Positions 40,590 through 47,257 of a DNA stretch of 47,257 bases are shown piece after piece. The first letter of the stretch is position 1. The number at the start of each line of letters is the position of its first letter. The stretch comes from SBAX01 sp043806315 (lineage in GTDB: Bacteria; Planctomycetota; Phycisphaerae; UBA1845), in assembly GCA_043806315.1 (NCBI GenBank), contig JAZDHF010000011.1:1-47257 (forward strand), read 5' to 3'. The position numbers and the translations under genes are program-made. Below the pieces are notes generated by a model. It ran no database searches and was not told where the DNA came from. It saw nothing but the letters and a program-made list of their open reading frames with translations.

Positions 40590-41052
40590 TTACCGTCAGG
40601 CACAGGAAACCCGCGAGGCCTGCAACCGGCACGGTTGCCGCTATCTTTTCATCGGCAAGTCCGGGGCGGTGTTATTGGGGTTTCCGGACACCACGCAGGA
40701 CGCCCACCTCTTCGTCGACCGTTCACCCGACAATTGTCGTGCACTCGTCGCGGCACTGGGTGAATTGGGGTTCGCCCTGACGGAAGAACAGGCCGCCGAC
40801 ATCCTACGGGGAAAGGACTTCGTGCAACTCAGGAACGGTCCGTTCGATCTCGACCTCATCTTCGCCCCGGACGGCATCGAGCGGTTCGAGGACGCCTGGC
40901 GGCGGCGTGTCGATGTGGAAGGGTTTCCCGTGTGCCACATTGACGACATCATTGCGAGTAAGGCAGCCACGAACCGTCGGAAAGATCGCGAATCGCTCCC
41001 GCGGTTACGGTCCTTCCGCGATTACTGGATGCCGCGGCATCAGGAGGGGTGA
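40576..41052 (+). CDS. Nucleotidyltransferase-superfamily protein, second copy
   Basis: A 158-residue protein with an NTase-fold pattern: 'CRYLFIGKSGAVLLGFPDTT', 'AHLFVDRSPDN', a second strand 'LRNGPFDLDLIFAP' with Asp residues fit to bind metal, and a terminal helix region. It overlaps the small gene upstream by 14 bases. It resembles the DUF6036-type NTases that pair with small proteins. Its stop codon falls one base before the XdhC frame opens, so XdhC is probably read from the same transcript. Confidence 0.7.
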   Translation: MGAFDYRQAQETREACNRHGCRYLFIGKSGAVLLGFPDTTQDAHLFVDRSPDNCRALVAALGELGFALTEEQAADILRGKDFVQLRNGPFDLDLIFAPDGIERFEDAWRRRVDVEGFPVCHIDDIIASKAATNRRKDRESLPRLRSFRDYWMPRHQEG

Positions 41053-41053
41053 C

Positions 41054-42004
41054 CTGCAAGCGCTGAACATCCTCAACAAAATGCGGGACGAGACCGACGC
41101 CGGTCGCGCCGTGGCGCTGTGCGTCATCGTGGCCACGCGGGGGTCCACGCCGCAACCGGCCGGGACGATGCTCTGCGTCGATCAAGCCGCGCAAATCACC
41201 GGAACGCTGGGCGGGGGCTGCGTGGAGGCCGAAGTCCGGCGACGGGCGCACGAAATGCTCGCCGCCCGACGAAGTGAACTGATCACCTTCGATCTCGACC
41301 ACGACTTCGGCTTTGACGACGGCATGATCTGCGGCGGGCAAATGGACGTGGCCGTGAGTGTGATCTCACCGTCGGATCACGCGGACGACCTCGCCGCCGC
41401 ACGAGACAGGCTGCGGGCCGGGCAAGCCGCCACCTTGCCCCTTCGCGTTCGCAGCGGACAGGGGTTGGTTGAATATCGCATTCACCTGGAGACCGCGCCC
41501 GAGCTTCTGATTGCCGGCGCGGGGCATATCAGCAAGATTCTTGCGTCGCTGGCGGTGCGCCTGGGGTTTCGGGTCTGTGTTATCGACGATCGAGTGGAAT
41601 ACGCCAACGCCGAACGCTTCCCTCCCCCGATCCGCACGATCGCCGCGGATATCGCGGGAGCGCTTCGGACTTGGCCCATCGGCGCCCATACCTATGTCGT
41701 CATCGTCACACGCGGGCACCAGCACGACGAGGCGGCGTTGGCCGCTGTGCTCGATTCGCCGGGACGCTACCTCGGCATGATCGGCAGCCGTCGCAAGATC
41801 AAGGTGATCTTCGACGACTTGTGTCGCCAAGGCGCTACGCCGGAACAGTTGAACCGCGTGCACGCGCCCATCGGGTTGGACATCGGCGCTGTCACCACCG
41901 AGGAGATCGCCTTGAGTATCGCCGCCGAACTCGTCTCGGTCCGGCGGGCCGACCGTCGCCAAGCCGTCGAGGGGCCTTTCGCGGTTCCTGATGTTCCACC
42001 ATGA
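41054..42004 (+). CDS. xdhC: XdhC-like molybdenum cofactor insertion chaperone
   Basis: About 316 residues from a CTG at 41054, a rare start chosen because AGGAGG is 6-7 nt upstream and the conserved N-terminal helix ('LNILNKMRDETDAGRAV') starts there; the next in-frame ATG is at 41081. The XdhC_CoxI part contains 'IVATRGSTPQPAGTMLC' and 'TLGGGCVEAEV' (a Cys close to the cofactor site), and the Rossmann part 'LLIAGAGHISKILASLA', 'VVIVTRGHQHDEAALA' and 'GMIGSRRKIKVIF'. The family sulfurates and inserts Moco into xanthine-dehydrogenase-type enzymes, so it should serve the enzyme at 36647. Overlaps the next gene by 4 bases (ATGA). Confidence 0.88.
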   Translation: MQALNILNKMRDETDAGRAVALCVIVATRGSTPQPAGTMLCVDQAAQITGTLGGGCVEAEVRRRAHEMLAARRSELITFDLDHDFGFDDGMICGGQMDVAVSVISPSDHADDLAAARDRLRAGQAATLPLRVRSGQGLVEYRIHLETAPELLIAGAGHISKILASLAVRLGFRVCVIDDRVEYANAERFPPPIRTIAADIAGALRTWPIGAHTYVVIVTRGHQHDEAALAAVLDSPGRYLGMIGSRRKIKVIFDDLCRQGATPEQLNRVHAPIGLDIGAVTTEEIALSIAAELVSVRRADRRQAVEGPFAVPDVPP

Positions 42005-42708
42005 GCAAGCCGGCCGCACAGGTGCAGGTCTTCGGGATCGTTCCGGCCGCTGGGTCCAGCCGCCGCATGGGCCGCCCGAAACCCTCGCTGCCCTACGGCG
42101 ATTCCACGATGGTTGGCATCTTGGTTCGCACTCTGCTTAATGCCGATCTCGACGGCGTCGTGGTCGTGACGCGTTCCGAGCTAGCGGCCTTACTCGACCT
42201 GCCCAGCGATCCACGCCTCGTGATCGTGTACAACGACGACGCGAACAGTGAGATGATCGACTCGGTGCGAGTTGGGCTTATGCGCCTTGTCATCGCAGAA
42301 AGACTCAAACGCAGAAAGGCAGAAACGCAGAAACGCAGAAACGCAAGAATGAACGACCGTTTTCTGTTTTCTGCGTTTCTGCGTTTCTGCGCTTCGGGGA
42401 GGGTCGGCGTTCTCATCGTCCCCGCCGACATGCCTGCGATACGCGTCGAAACCTATCGCGCCTGCCGCGCCGCTTTCGCCGACGATCCGGGGTCGCTCGT
42501 GATCGCAGCGAACGACGGCCGGCTGGGCCACCCGATCATCTTCCCCTGGTCGCTGCGCGCGGACGTCATGGGGCTGCACAACGGCCTTCGTGAGTTGACG
42601 CAGATCCACGCCGACCGCGTCCGCCTCGTTGAGACCGGGGATCCGGGCGTCACCCGAGACGTGGACTCGCCGGACGACTACGAGCGACTCCGTTCCGCCG
42701 AGCGCTGA
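42001..42708 (+). CDS. MocA-like molybdenum cofactor cytidylyltransferase with an in-frame repeat insertion
   Basis: A 235-residue NTP-transferase: 'GIVPAAGSSRRMGRPKPSLP' (nucleotide loop) and 'VLIVPADMPAI' (metal-binding Asp region), ending near 'RDVDSPDDYERL'. MocA converts Moco to the cytosine dinucleotide form used by CoxL-type enzymes. Normal family members are about 200 residues. Here about 34 extra residues, rich in Arg, Lys and Phe, stand between 'RVGLMRLVIA' and 'RVGVLIVPADMP'. They are encoded exactly by the repeat element at 42295-42391, which is a multiple of three in effect and has no stop. The site is a surface loop by family pattern, so activity may survive. Confidence 0.82.
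   Translation: MSKPAAQVQVFGIVPAAGSSRRMGRPKPSLPYGDSTMVGILVRTLLNADLDGVVVVTRSELAALLDLPSDPRLVIVYNDDANSEMIDSVRVGLMRLVIAERLKRRKAETQKRRNARMNDRFLFSAFLRFCASGRVGVLIVPADMPAIRVETYRACRAAFADDPGSLVIAANDGRLGHPIIFPWSLRADVMGLHNGLRELTQIHADRVRLVETGDPGVTRDVDSPDDYERLRSAER
42295..42391. repeat. 8-mer hairpin element, copy A2 (inside a gene)
   Basis: Same family as 19494-19584. It begins GCAGAAAGACTCAAACGCAG, then has three to four further GCAGAAAC units, 'GCAAGAA', a short loop, and a right arm starting 'TTTTCTGTTTTCTGCG' with CGTTTCTG units. The two copies differ in unit number (about 20 more bases here in the left arm) but share the non-repeat marks, for example 'AAAGACTCAAACGC' and 'TCTGTTTTCTGCG'. Located inside the MocA-like coding region without breaking the frame. 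Confidence 0.9.
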
Positions 42709-42737
42709 TGGCGCGATCCGCCGCTGCGAAGACGCGG

Positions 42738-44012
42738 CTACGGGGAGGGGCTCGAACCGAGGCTCTGCGTGGCCGTGGGTTGGCTCAAGAACCCCAGCGG
42801 GTCAAACCGATCCTGCAAGGTCCCGGTGCTCCCGCGGTTTGACGTTTGGAGCGAACGGCGGTTCATGAACTCGATCCCGCTGACGCTGTAGTTCACGCTC
42901 ACGCCCGCCCGCAGGAAGATGTTGCGGTTGATGAAATCCTGGACCCTGGTCTCCCACGTGTCGGGAACCCATAGGATGTCGCCGGCGGCCAGCACGATGT
43001 TCGGGTCATCGCCGCGGGCGATTCGGTTCAGGTTCAGTTTGACGTGCACGTCCCTCCCATCAGGCATCCGCCGAACGAGAGTCCCCTCCTTGGGGAAGAT
43101 ATCGGTTCGCACGCCGTTGGCCGCCGCCAGCGCCTGCAGCGCCGTGATCTTCGTCCCCGGAGGATAAATCTGCGGCGACGCCCGGTTGACCAACCCGCCG
43201 ACAAACACCGTATTCGGCTGGGCCGCGGGCACGGAGATGATGTCCCCCGATTCCAGCGGGTCGAGCGCCAAGGCCTCTTTCAACTGTGTCGGATCGGTCA
43301 GGTCGTAGGTGGCCGCCTCGTTCGGGCGTCGAATGCGACGCAGAGTAGCGTGACCGGAAGCCTCCTCCGACACGCCTCCGGCGGCCACGATGGCGAACAA
43401 CATGTTCCGCTCGGTGCGACGAAGGTGAACTAAACCCGGGACCGTCACCGCTCCGACCACCAGTACATTCGTCGGGTCCGCGGTCGTTAGTTCGACGTGG
43501 GCGACGGCCTCGGCGTAGACCCGCGGCACGTACGCCTGGCGAATGCGGTCCTCGATATCTTCCAGCTCCATGTCTCCTACCGCGACCGCCCCGACCACGG
43601 GCAGATCGATCGACCCGTTGCGGTCCACGCGTGCCAGAACGGGCGGAAGCAGACCAGGCTGCGTGCCGGTCAACGTGACGGTGAGCACGTCCCCCGGTCC
43701 GACTTTGTAGGGACCGAGGTGCTGGTCAACCGTCACCGCCGGCTGCTCCTCGACCTCTTCCGCCGGCACCGCCGACATGGCCTGCTGCATCTCCAGAAAC
43801 TCCGACAGACGGATCCGATGCTCCGACCGGCAGCCGACGGTCAACCCGGCGACCGCCAATCCTTCGAGGCTCAGGACAAGTCCGCACGCTAAAGCCGCCG
43901 GAATCCATCCGGTGCTTGTCCTGAGCCTTGCCCTGAGCCTCGAAGGGCTCGAAGGATAAGCCTTGTCCCGAGTCTCGAAGGAAACGCCGAGATCCCTATC
44001 GCCCTTGCGCAT
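42738..44012 (-). CDS. Wza-like polysaccharide export lipoprotein
   Basis: A 424-residue outer-membrane auxiliary type protein. Near residue 60 is a lipobox ('VAGLTVGC'). The Poly_export domain follows at about residues 100-190 ('YKVGPGDVLTVTLTGTQPG', 'VDRNGSIDLPVVGAVAVGD', 'VAHVELTTADPTNVLVVGA'). Then come two SLBB-type domains (about 185-260 and 265-340; 'VPGLVHLRRTERNMLFAIV', 'GTKITALQALAAANGV') and a Ser/Thr/Gln-rich tail. Such proteins form the secretion channel for exopolysaccharide. The signal-peptide core is encoded by the 20-mer repeat at 43861-43981. No partner tyrosine kinase or glycosyltransferase lies nearby. Confidence 0.88.
   Translation of the reverse strand: MRKGDRDLGVSFETRDKAYPSSPSRLRARLRTSTGWIPAALACGLVLSLEGLAVAGLTVGCRSEHRIRLSEFLEMQQAMSAVPAEEVEEQPAVTVDQHLGPYKVGPGDVLTVTLTGTQPGLLPPVLARVDRNGSIDLPVVGAVAVGDMELEDIEDRIRQAYVPRVYAEAVAHVELTTADPTNVLVVGAVTVPGLVHLRRTERNMLFAIVAAGGVSEEASGHATLRRIRRPNEAATYDLTDPTQLKEALALDPLESGDIISVPAAQPNTVFVGGLVNRASPQIYPPGTKITALQALAAANGVRTDIFPKEGTLVRRMPDGRDVHVKLNLNRIARGDDPNIVLAAGDILWVPDTWETRVQDFINRNIFLRAGVSVNYSVSGIEFMNRRSLQTSNRGSTGTLQDRFDPLGFLSQPTATQSLGSSPSP
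43861..43981. repeat. 20-mer repeat family C, one inverted plus several direct copies
   Basis: CCTTCGAGGCTCAGGACAAG occurs at 43861-43880. Its complement CTTGTCCTGAGCCTCGAAGG occurs in three less perfect copies: 43915-43926 (partial), 43927-43946 (one base changed) and 43962-43981 (two bases changed), with an extra 'GCTCGAAGG' between. So the arms form an inverted repeat around the sequence at 43881-43914. All of it lies in the first 50 codons of the export lipoprotein gene. Confidence 0.9.
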
Positions 44013-44248
44013 GACGTTTGACCCCTAGCCGGTTACGTCCGGGAGGCCCAGCCATCCCTCGCGCAGACCGTCTGACAATGGCATTTCGACCAAACCCGCG
44101 ATCAACGTCCAGTAATTCTGGGGCCGAAGGGCATGTCACTGCGGATTGGCGGGCGTGGCGGACCCGGCTACCGACCGCTCCCGCCATAGACGAGTGAGGC
44201 GTTGTGCCTATGAACTGATCGGCGATGGGGATTCGCCGTAGCTGTCGC

Positions 44249-46909
44249 TCACGGACACGGTCCCGGTGCAACCGGGCCGGAGAAGGGGTAATCGAATCCC
44301 TTGAAGGCGTCGACGATGAGGACGATGTCTAGGGCGTCGATGTTGAAGTTCACCCCTTGCGTAGGTTGGTTGCCGTACACGTCGCACCAGCTCGCCGGTG
44401 GGGCCCCCGGGGCGCTCTTGAACCGATCGACCATCGCGGTGACGTCGATCGCATCCACAATGCCGTCGGCGGGACCGTAGCTGTGGCTCACGATGTCGCC
44501 CCAAACCTGGGTCGTTGTCAGGACCAGCGGCGGCGAATAGGGGCCCGCGGGGTAGTCCACATTGCTGATCGCGTCGATCGTGTAGGTCGCGCAGGGGACG
44601 ATATTGCAGTCGCTCAGTTGAATCACGCCGCCCGCTACCGTCGTCCAATCGCGGAAGAGGGGAGTCGATTGGAGTTTATATACTCCCGTCGGGGTCACGC
44701 CGTTGCGGAGGACTTCCGGCCCGACCCACATCTGCGTACCGTCAAAGATGCTGTAGTCCAGGACCTTGGGGCAATCGCTTGCACCGGGCATCGGACCGAA
44801 GGTGACGCGCAAAGCCACCGAACCGGTACCGCATGGGCTCGGCGGCGGGGCGAAGGAGAGATAGCGGTTCTTGGTCGGGTAGCAGGTGCCCGGACACGGC
44901 GAATAGGCCTCCGCGAGAACCACCGACGCGGCATCCACGCAGTGGCACCCGTAATCCCAAACCTCACCCTCGCCGCCAAAGAAGTACTCGCCGCCGTACA
45001 TCCAGACGACCCCCCGCGCAGTGTCGTAAGCCATGGAGTGCCCCCCGCGCGCCGAAGGCCCCCCAACGCTTTTCTGTCTCCAGGCCCCACCGTCCCATTC
45101 CCACGTGTCGGCGACCAGGATGTCGTATTCCACCCCGCCAAAAAGGACTGTCACATCACGCCCGCTGTCATAGGCCATCGCGTGATCCGCTCGCCACGAG
45201 GGACCGCCGGTGCAGCGGAATGTCCAGGTCGTACCGTCCCACTCCCAAGTGTCGTCCAAGAATTCGCAGCCGTATTCTCCACAGTTGTTACTCACACCGC
45301 CGAATAACACCGTTACACCCCGCGCAGAGTCATAGACCATCGCGTGCCCGGAGCGTGGCGGCGGGCCGGTTGTGGAGCGCAGCGTCCAGTCCACTCCGTC
45401 CCATTCCCAGGTATCGCCGAACATGGTGGGGGCGTCCGCCGCAGGGTCGTCGAAGTAGCCGCTGAAGAGAACCACCACTCCGCGCGCGTCATCGTAGGCC
45501 ATTGCCAGGTCACCCCGCGGCGACGGACCGATCGTGCTTCGAAGGGTCCAACTTCTTCCGTCCCACTCCCAGGTGTCGTTGTGGTAGATCAGGTTCGGAT
45601 AGCTACCAGAGCGTCCGCCGAAAAGCACCGACACACCGCGCCGGCGATCGTACGCCATATCGTGAAGAGCGCGCGGCGAAGGCCCCGTATTGGTACGGAA
45701 CGACCAGACGCTGCCGTCCCATTCCCACGTATCGCCGACATACCCGTTGGCGCTACCCCCAAACAAGACGGTTACCGCGCGACTCTCGTCAAAGACCATC
45801 CCCGAAGTGAAAAACTGCGAGGGAGTGGTGGCCGAGTGCCGGGACCATCTCTTGCAGGGGTGAGCGACTTGAGTCCAGTTGGTTCCATCCCATTCCCACG
45901 TCGAAGGCAGGCGAGGAACCCAGTCAGGGGTCCAATTCCCCTGTAGCACCGTCACCCCGCGCTGACTGTCGTACGCCATGGCGTGCCCTGATTGCCCCAT
46001 CGGCCCAGAGTCTGCCCGGACCCACCAGGCCGCGCCGTTCCATATCCAGGTTCTCCCATCCAAAGTCCCCCCATACTGATCGTAACCCCATCCTCCGAAA
46101 AGTACGGATACGCCGCGAAGGGTGTCGTAGGCCATCGCATGCCCTATGCGTGGGGAAGGACCGAAGTTGCTTCGGCATGTCCAGATAGAACCGTCCCACT
46201 CCCACGTGTCCCCGAAGGTTGGGCCGTTGTAGTACGGGCCGCTGCCGCCCCCGAACAGGACGGTCACGCTCCGACCGCTATCGAACGCCAACGCGTGAGC
46301 ACCGCGCGGCCCCGGGCCTGTTTCGCTTCGCAACGTCCAGTTTGCTCCGTCCCACTCCCAGGTGTCGCCGAAGAACTCGTAACCTGAGGTCTCGTACCCG
46401 CCCGCGAAGAGCACGGTCACACCGCGGGCACTGTCGAAGGCCATGGCGTGGTCCGCTCGCGCCGCAGGGCCGGTGGTGCTGCGCGGGGTCCAATTCGTAC
46501 CGTCCCATTCCCACGTGTCACCGAAGAATTGGGAAAGTTGCGTTCCGTAATCGTAGTAGCCCCCGCCGAAAAGGACCGTTACGCCGCGCTGGGAGTCGTA
46601 CGCCATTGCATGGCCGGCACGGGGTGTCGGACCTGTGGTACTTTTTTGAGTCCACGTCACGCCATCCCATTCCCACGTCTCGGCCAAATACGTCCCGCCG
46701 AAGTCGGGGTCATAGTCGTAGCCTCCAAAGAGCACGGTGACGCCGCGCGCCGAATCGTAGGCCATGGCGTGTTCTTGGTGAGTGCCTGGAGGCGCCGGCA
46801 GCTCCCACTCGACGGCACACGTCTGCGCGTTCGACGGACGCGATGCGATACCCACGCACAGCGGAACGACATTGAGGAAAGCGGACCAAGGCTTGCACGG
46901 CGCGATCAT
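44249..46909 (-). CDS. Secreted Kelch-type propeller protein with dockerin-like C-terminus
   Basis: An 886-residue protein with an N-terminal signal peptide ending near 'SNAQTC'. There are eleven tandem repeats of about 50-60 residues, each with 'GHAMAYDSARGVTVLFGG' and 'DTWEWDGTNWT.RS..GP', the layout of Kelch/galactose-oxidase propeller blades. After a Cys-rich linker and a beta-rich region (about 660-790) come two dockerin-like calcium-binding segments: 'DGIVDAIDVTAMVDRF' and 'FNIDALDIVLIVDAF' near the C-terminus, common in Planctomycetota secreted proteins. It is expected to act at the cell surface or be released, as a carbohydrate- or protein-binding surface; no catalytic motif is seen. 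Blade 6 and blade 5 differ most from the rest. Confidence 0.88.
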   Translation of the reverse strand: MIAPCKPWSAFLNVVPLCVGIASRPSNAQTCAVEWELPAPPGTHQEHAMAYDSARGVTVLFGGYDYDPDFGGTYLAETWEWDGVTWTQKSTTGPTPRAGHAMAYDSQRGVTVLFGGGYYDYGTQLSQFFGDTWEWDGTNWTPRSTTGPAARADHAMAFDSARGVTVLFAGGYETSGYEFFGDTWEWDGANWTLRSETGPGPRGAHALAFDSGRSVTVLFGGGSGPYYNGPTFGDTWEWDGSIWTCRSNFGPSPRIGHAMAYDTLRGVSVLFGGWGYDQYGGTLDGRTWIWNGAAWWVRADSGPMGQSGHAMAYDSQRGVTVLQGNWTPDWVPRLPSTWEWDGTNWTQVAHPCKRWSRHSATTPSQFFTSGMVFDESRAVTVLFGGSANGYVGDTWEWDGSVWSFRTNTGPSPRALHDMAYDRRRGVSVLFGGRSGSYPNLIYHNDTWEWDGRSWTLRSTIGPSPRGDLAMAYDDARGVVVLFSGYFDDPAADAPTMFGDTWEWDGVDWTLRSTTGPPPRSGHAMVYDSARGVTVLFGGVSNNCGEYGCEFLDDTWEWDGTTWTFRCTGGPSWRADHAMAYDSGRDVTVLFGGVEYDILVADTWEWDGGAWRQKSVGGPSARGGHSMAYDTARGVVWMYGGEYFFGGEGEVWDYGCHCVDAASVVLAEAYSPCPGTCYPTKNRYLSFAPPPSPCGTGSVALRVTFGPMPGASDCPKVLDYSIFDGTQMWVGPEVLRNGVTPTGVYKLQSTPLFRDWTTVAGGVIQLSDCNIVPCATYTIDAISNVDYPAGPYSPPLVLTTTQVWGDIVSHSYGPADGIVDAIDVTAMVDRFKSAPGAPPASWCDVYGNQPTQGVNFNIDALDIVLIVDAFKGFDYPFSGPVAPGPCP

Positions 46910-47257
46910 GGGCTCAATCCTCCACAGACAACGGCAGAAGAGCGCGCCGTTGCGGAGTCTGTTGTAGCTGAGATACCAGCCGTGATTGTACCGCGCAGGC
47001 GACGACGACTACAAGACCTGATCCGCGGGTCCGTGACACTTCCGGCGGACAGAAAAACCGATGCCCCACGAGGGCGTTGCCGGCGTGGGAAATTGGTGCG
47101 TTCACACCCAACGCCGAAGGCGTTATGCCCTCCAGCCCAGGGTTGCCGCGATGCGGCTACCCTGGGGAACTGTGCGAGAGAGTCACAGCAACCCCAACGG
47201 GGTTGTAGCGTTTTTCGCTTGCGATAATCGCATAGGATCGACACGGGGCAATGATAG
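46910..47257. repeat. Gene-free end with palindromic repeats
   Basis: No gene is visible in the last 348 bases. Several inverted repeats lie in series: CCCACG (47065-47070) with CGTGGG (47084-47089), AACGCC-3-GGCGTT (47110-47124), a nested pair CCCAGGGT (47136-47143) with ACCCTGGG (47159-47166) enclosing GCCGC-3-GCGGC, and CAACCCC-3-GGGGTTG (47189-47205). The pattern resembles the hairpin clusters at 22.8-23.3 kb. Promoters of the Kelch protein gene should lie in the first part. Confidence 0.75.

Noticed and set aside
23383..42708. Search for a benzoyl-CoA reductase (BcrABCD or BamB-I) in the catabolic locus
   Set aside because: No gene with the Cys-rich ATPase/reductase or tungsten-enzyme pattern is present in the window.
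1..47257. tRNA, rRNA, integrase or transposase genes
   Set aside because: I saw no conserved rRNA segments, no tRNA T-loop/anticodon pattern worth calling, and no DDE, Tyr or Ser recombinase motif in any frame.

Overview
The window is GC-rich, gene-dense bacterial DNA and most likely comes from a member of the Planctomycetota (perhaps Phycisphaerae-like). This rests on style, not on a marker gene. The pointers are a Kelch-type propeller protein ending in dockerin-like repeats, many short lipoproteins of unknown family, two-component genes without output domains, a FlgM-like protein, and dense short palindromes between genes. I see no rRNA, tRNA, CRISPR array, transposase or integrase.

Layout. 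(1) 1-10.7 kb: small lipoproteins, a methyltransferase, an ECF sigma / anti-sigma / PDZ-protein operon with a clear terminator, a REC-XRE regulator, and three genes of unknown function, the last with a carbohydrate-enzyme-like tail. (2) 10.8-19.5 kb: a two-component island of nine genes (three histidine kinases and six proteins made only of receiver domains), including a tandem kinase duplication. No gene in it has a DNA-binding output. (3) 19.6-23.4 kb: a PGPGW membrane protein, a MoxR/ChlI-like AAA ATPase, a BrnT/CopG-type toxin-antitoxin pair, an MqsA-like remnant, a FlgM-like gene, then about 1 kb without a gene but full of hairpins. (4) 23.4-34.75 kb, minus strand: a catabolic operon. In transcription order it encodes an Oah/BamA-like ring hydrolase, an SDR, a thiolase, a Dch-like dienoyl-CoA hydratase, a Had-like Zn dehydrogenase, a three-part fusion ending in an acyl-CoA ligase, a thiolase remnant, and a HAD-ECH fusion. 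(5) 35.0-42.7 kb, plus strand: a TetR regulator translationally coupled to a two-gene molybdenum hydroxylase resembling 4-hydroxybenzoyl-CoA reductase. Three nucleotidyltransferase-type small genes follow, then XdhC and a MocA-like Moco maturation protein. (6) 42.7-46.9 kb, minus strand: a Wza-like export lipoprotein and the 886-residue Kelch/dockerin protein.

How it fits together. The operon of region 4 matches the lower part of anaerobic benzoyl-CoA degradation: hydration of the cyclic dienoyl-CoA, oxidation of the 6-hydroxy intermediate, hydrolytic ring opening, then beta-oxidation and thiolysis. Region 5 would supply dehydroxylation of a hydroxybenzoyl-CoA and its cofactor maturation. A TetR-type palindrome lies between the divergent operons. 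No benzoyl-CoA reductase is present in the window, so the pathway assignment is a strong inference and not proof.

The second theme is repeats. At least four families of short-unit repeats sit at gene ends and sometimes inside genes: an 8-mer hairpin element, two 7-mer families, and a 20-mer. One 8-mer element is inserted in frame in the MocA-like gene, a 7-mer array writes the last residues of the molybdenum enzyme, and the 20-mer writes the signal peptide of the export lipoprotein. These elements and the aromatic-degradation operon with its odd fusions are the most interesting content.
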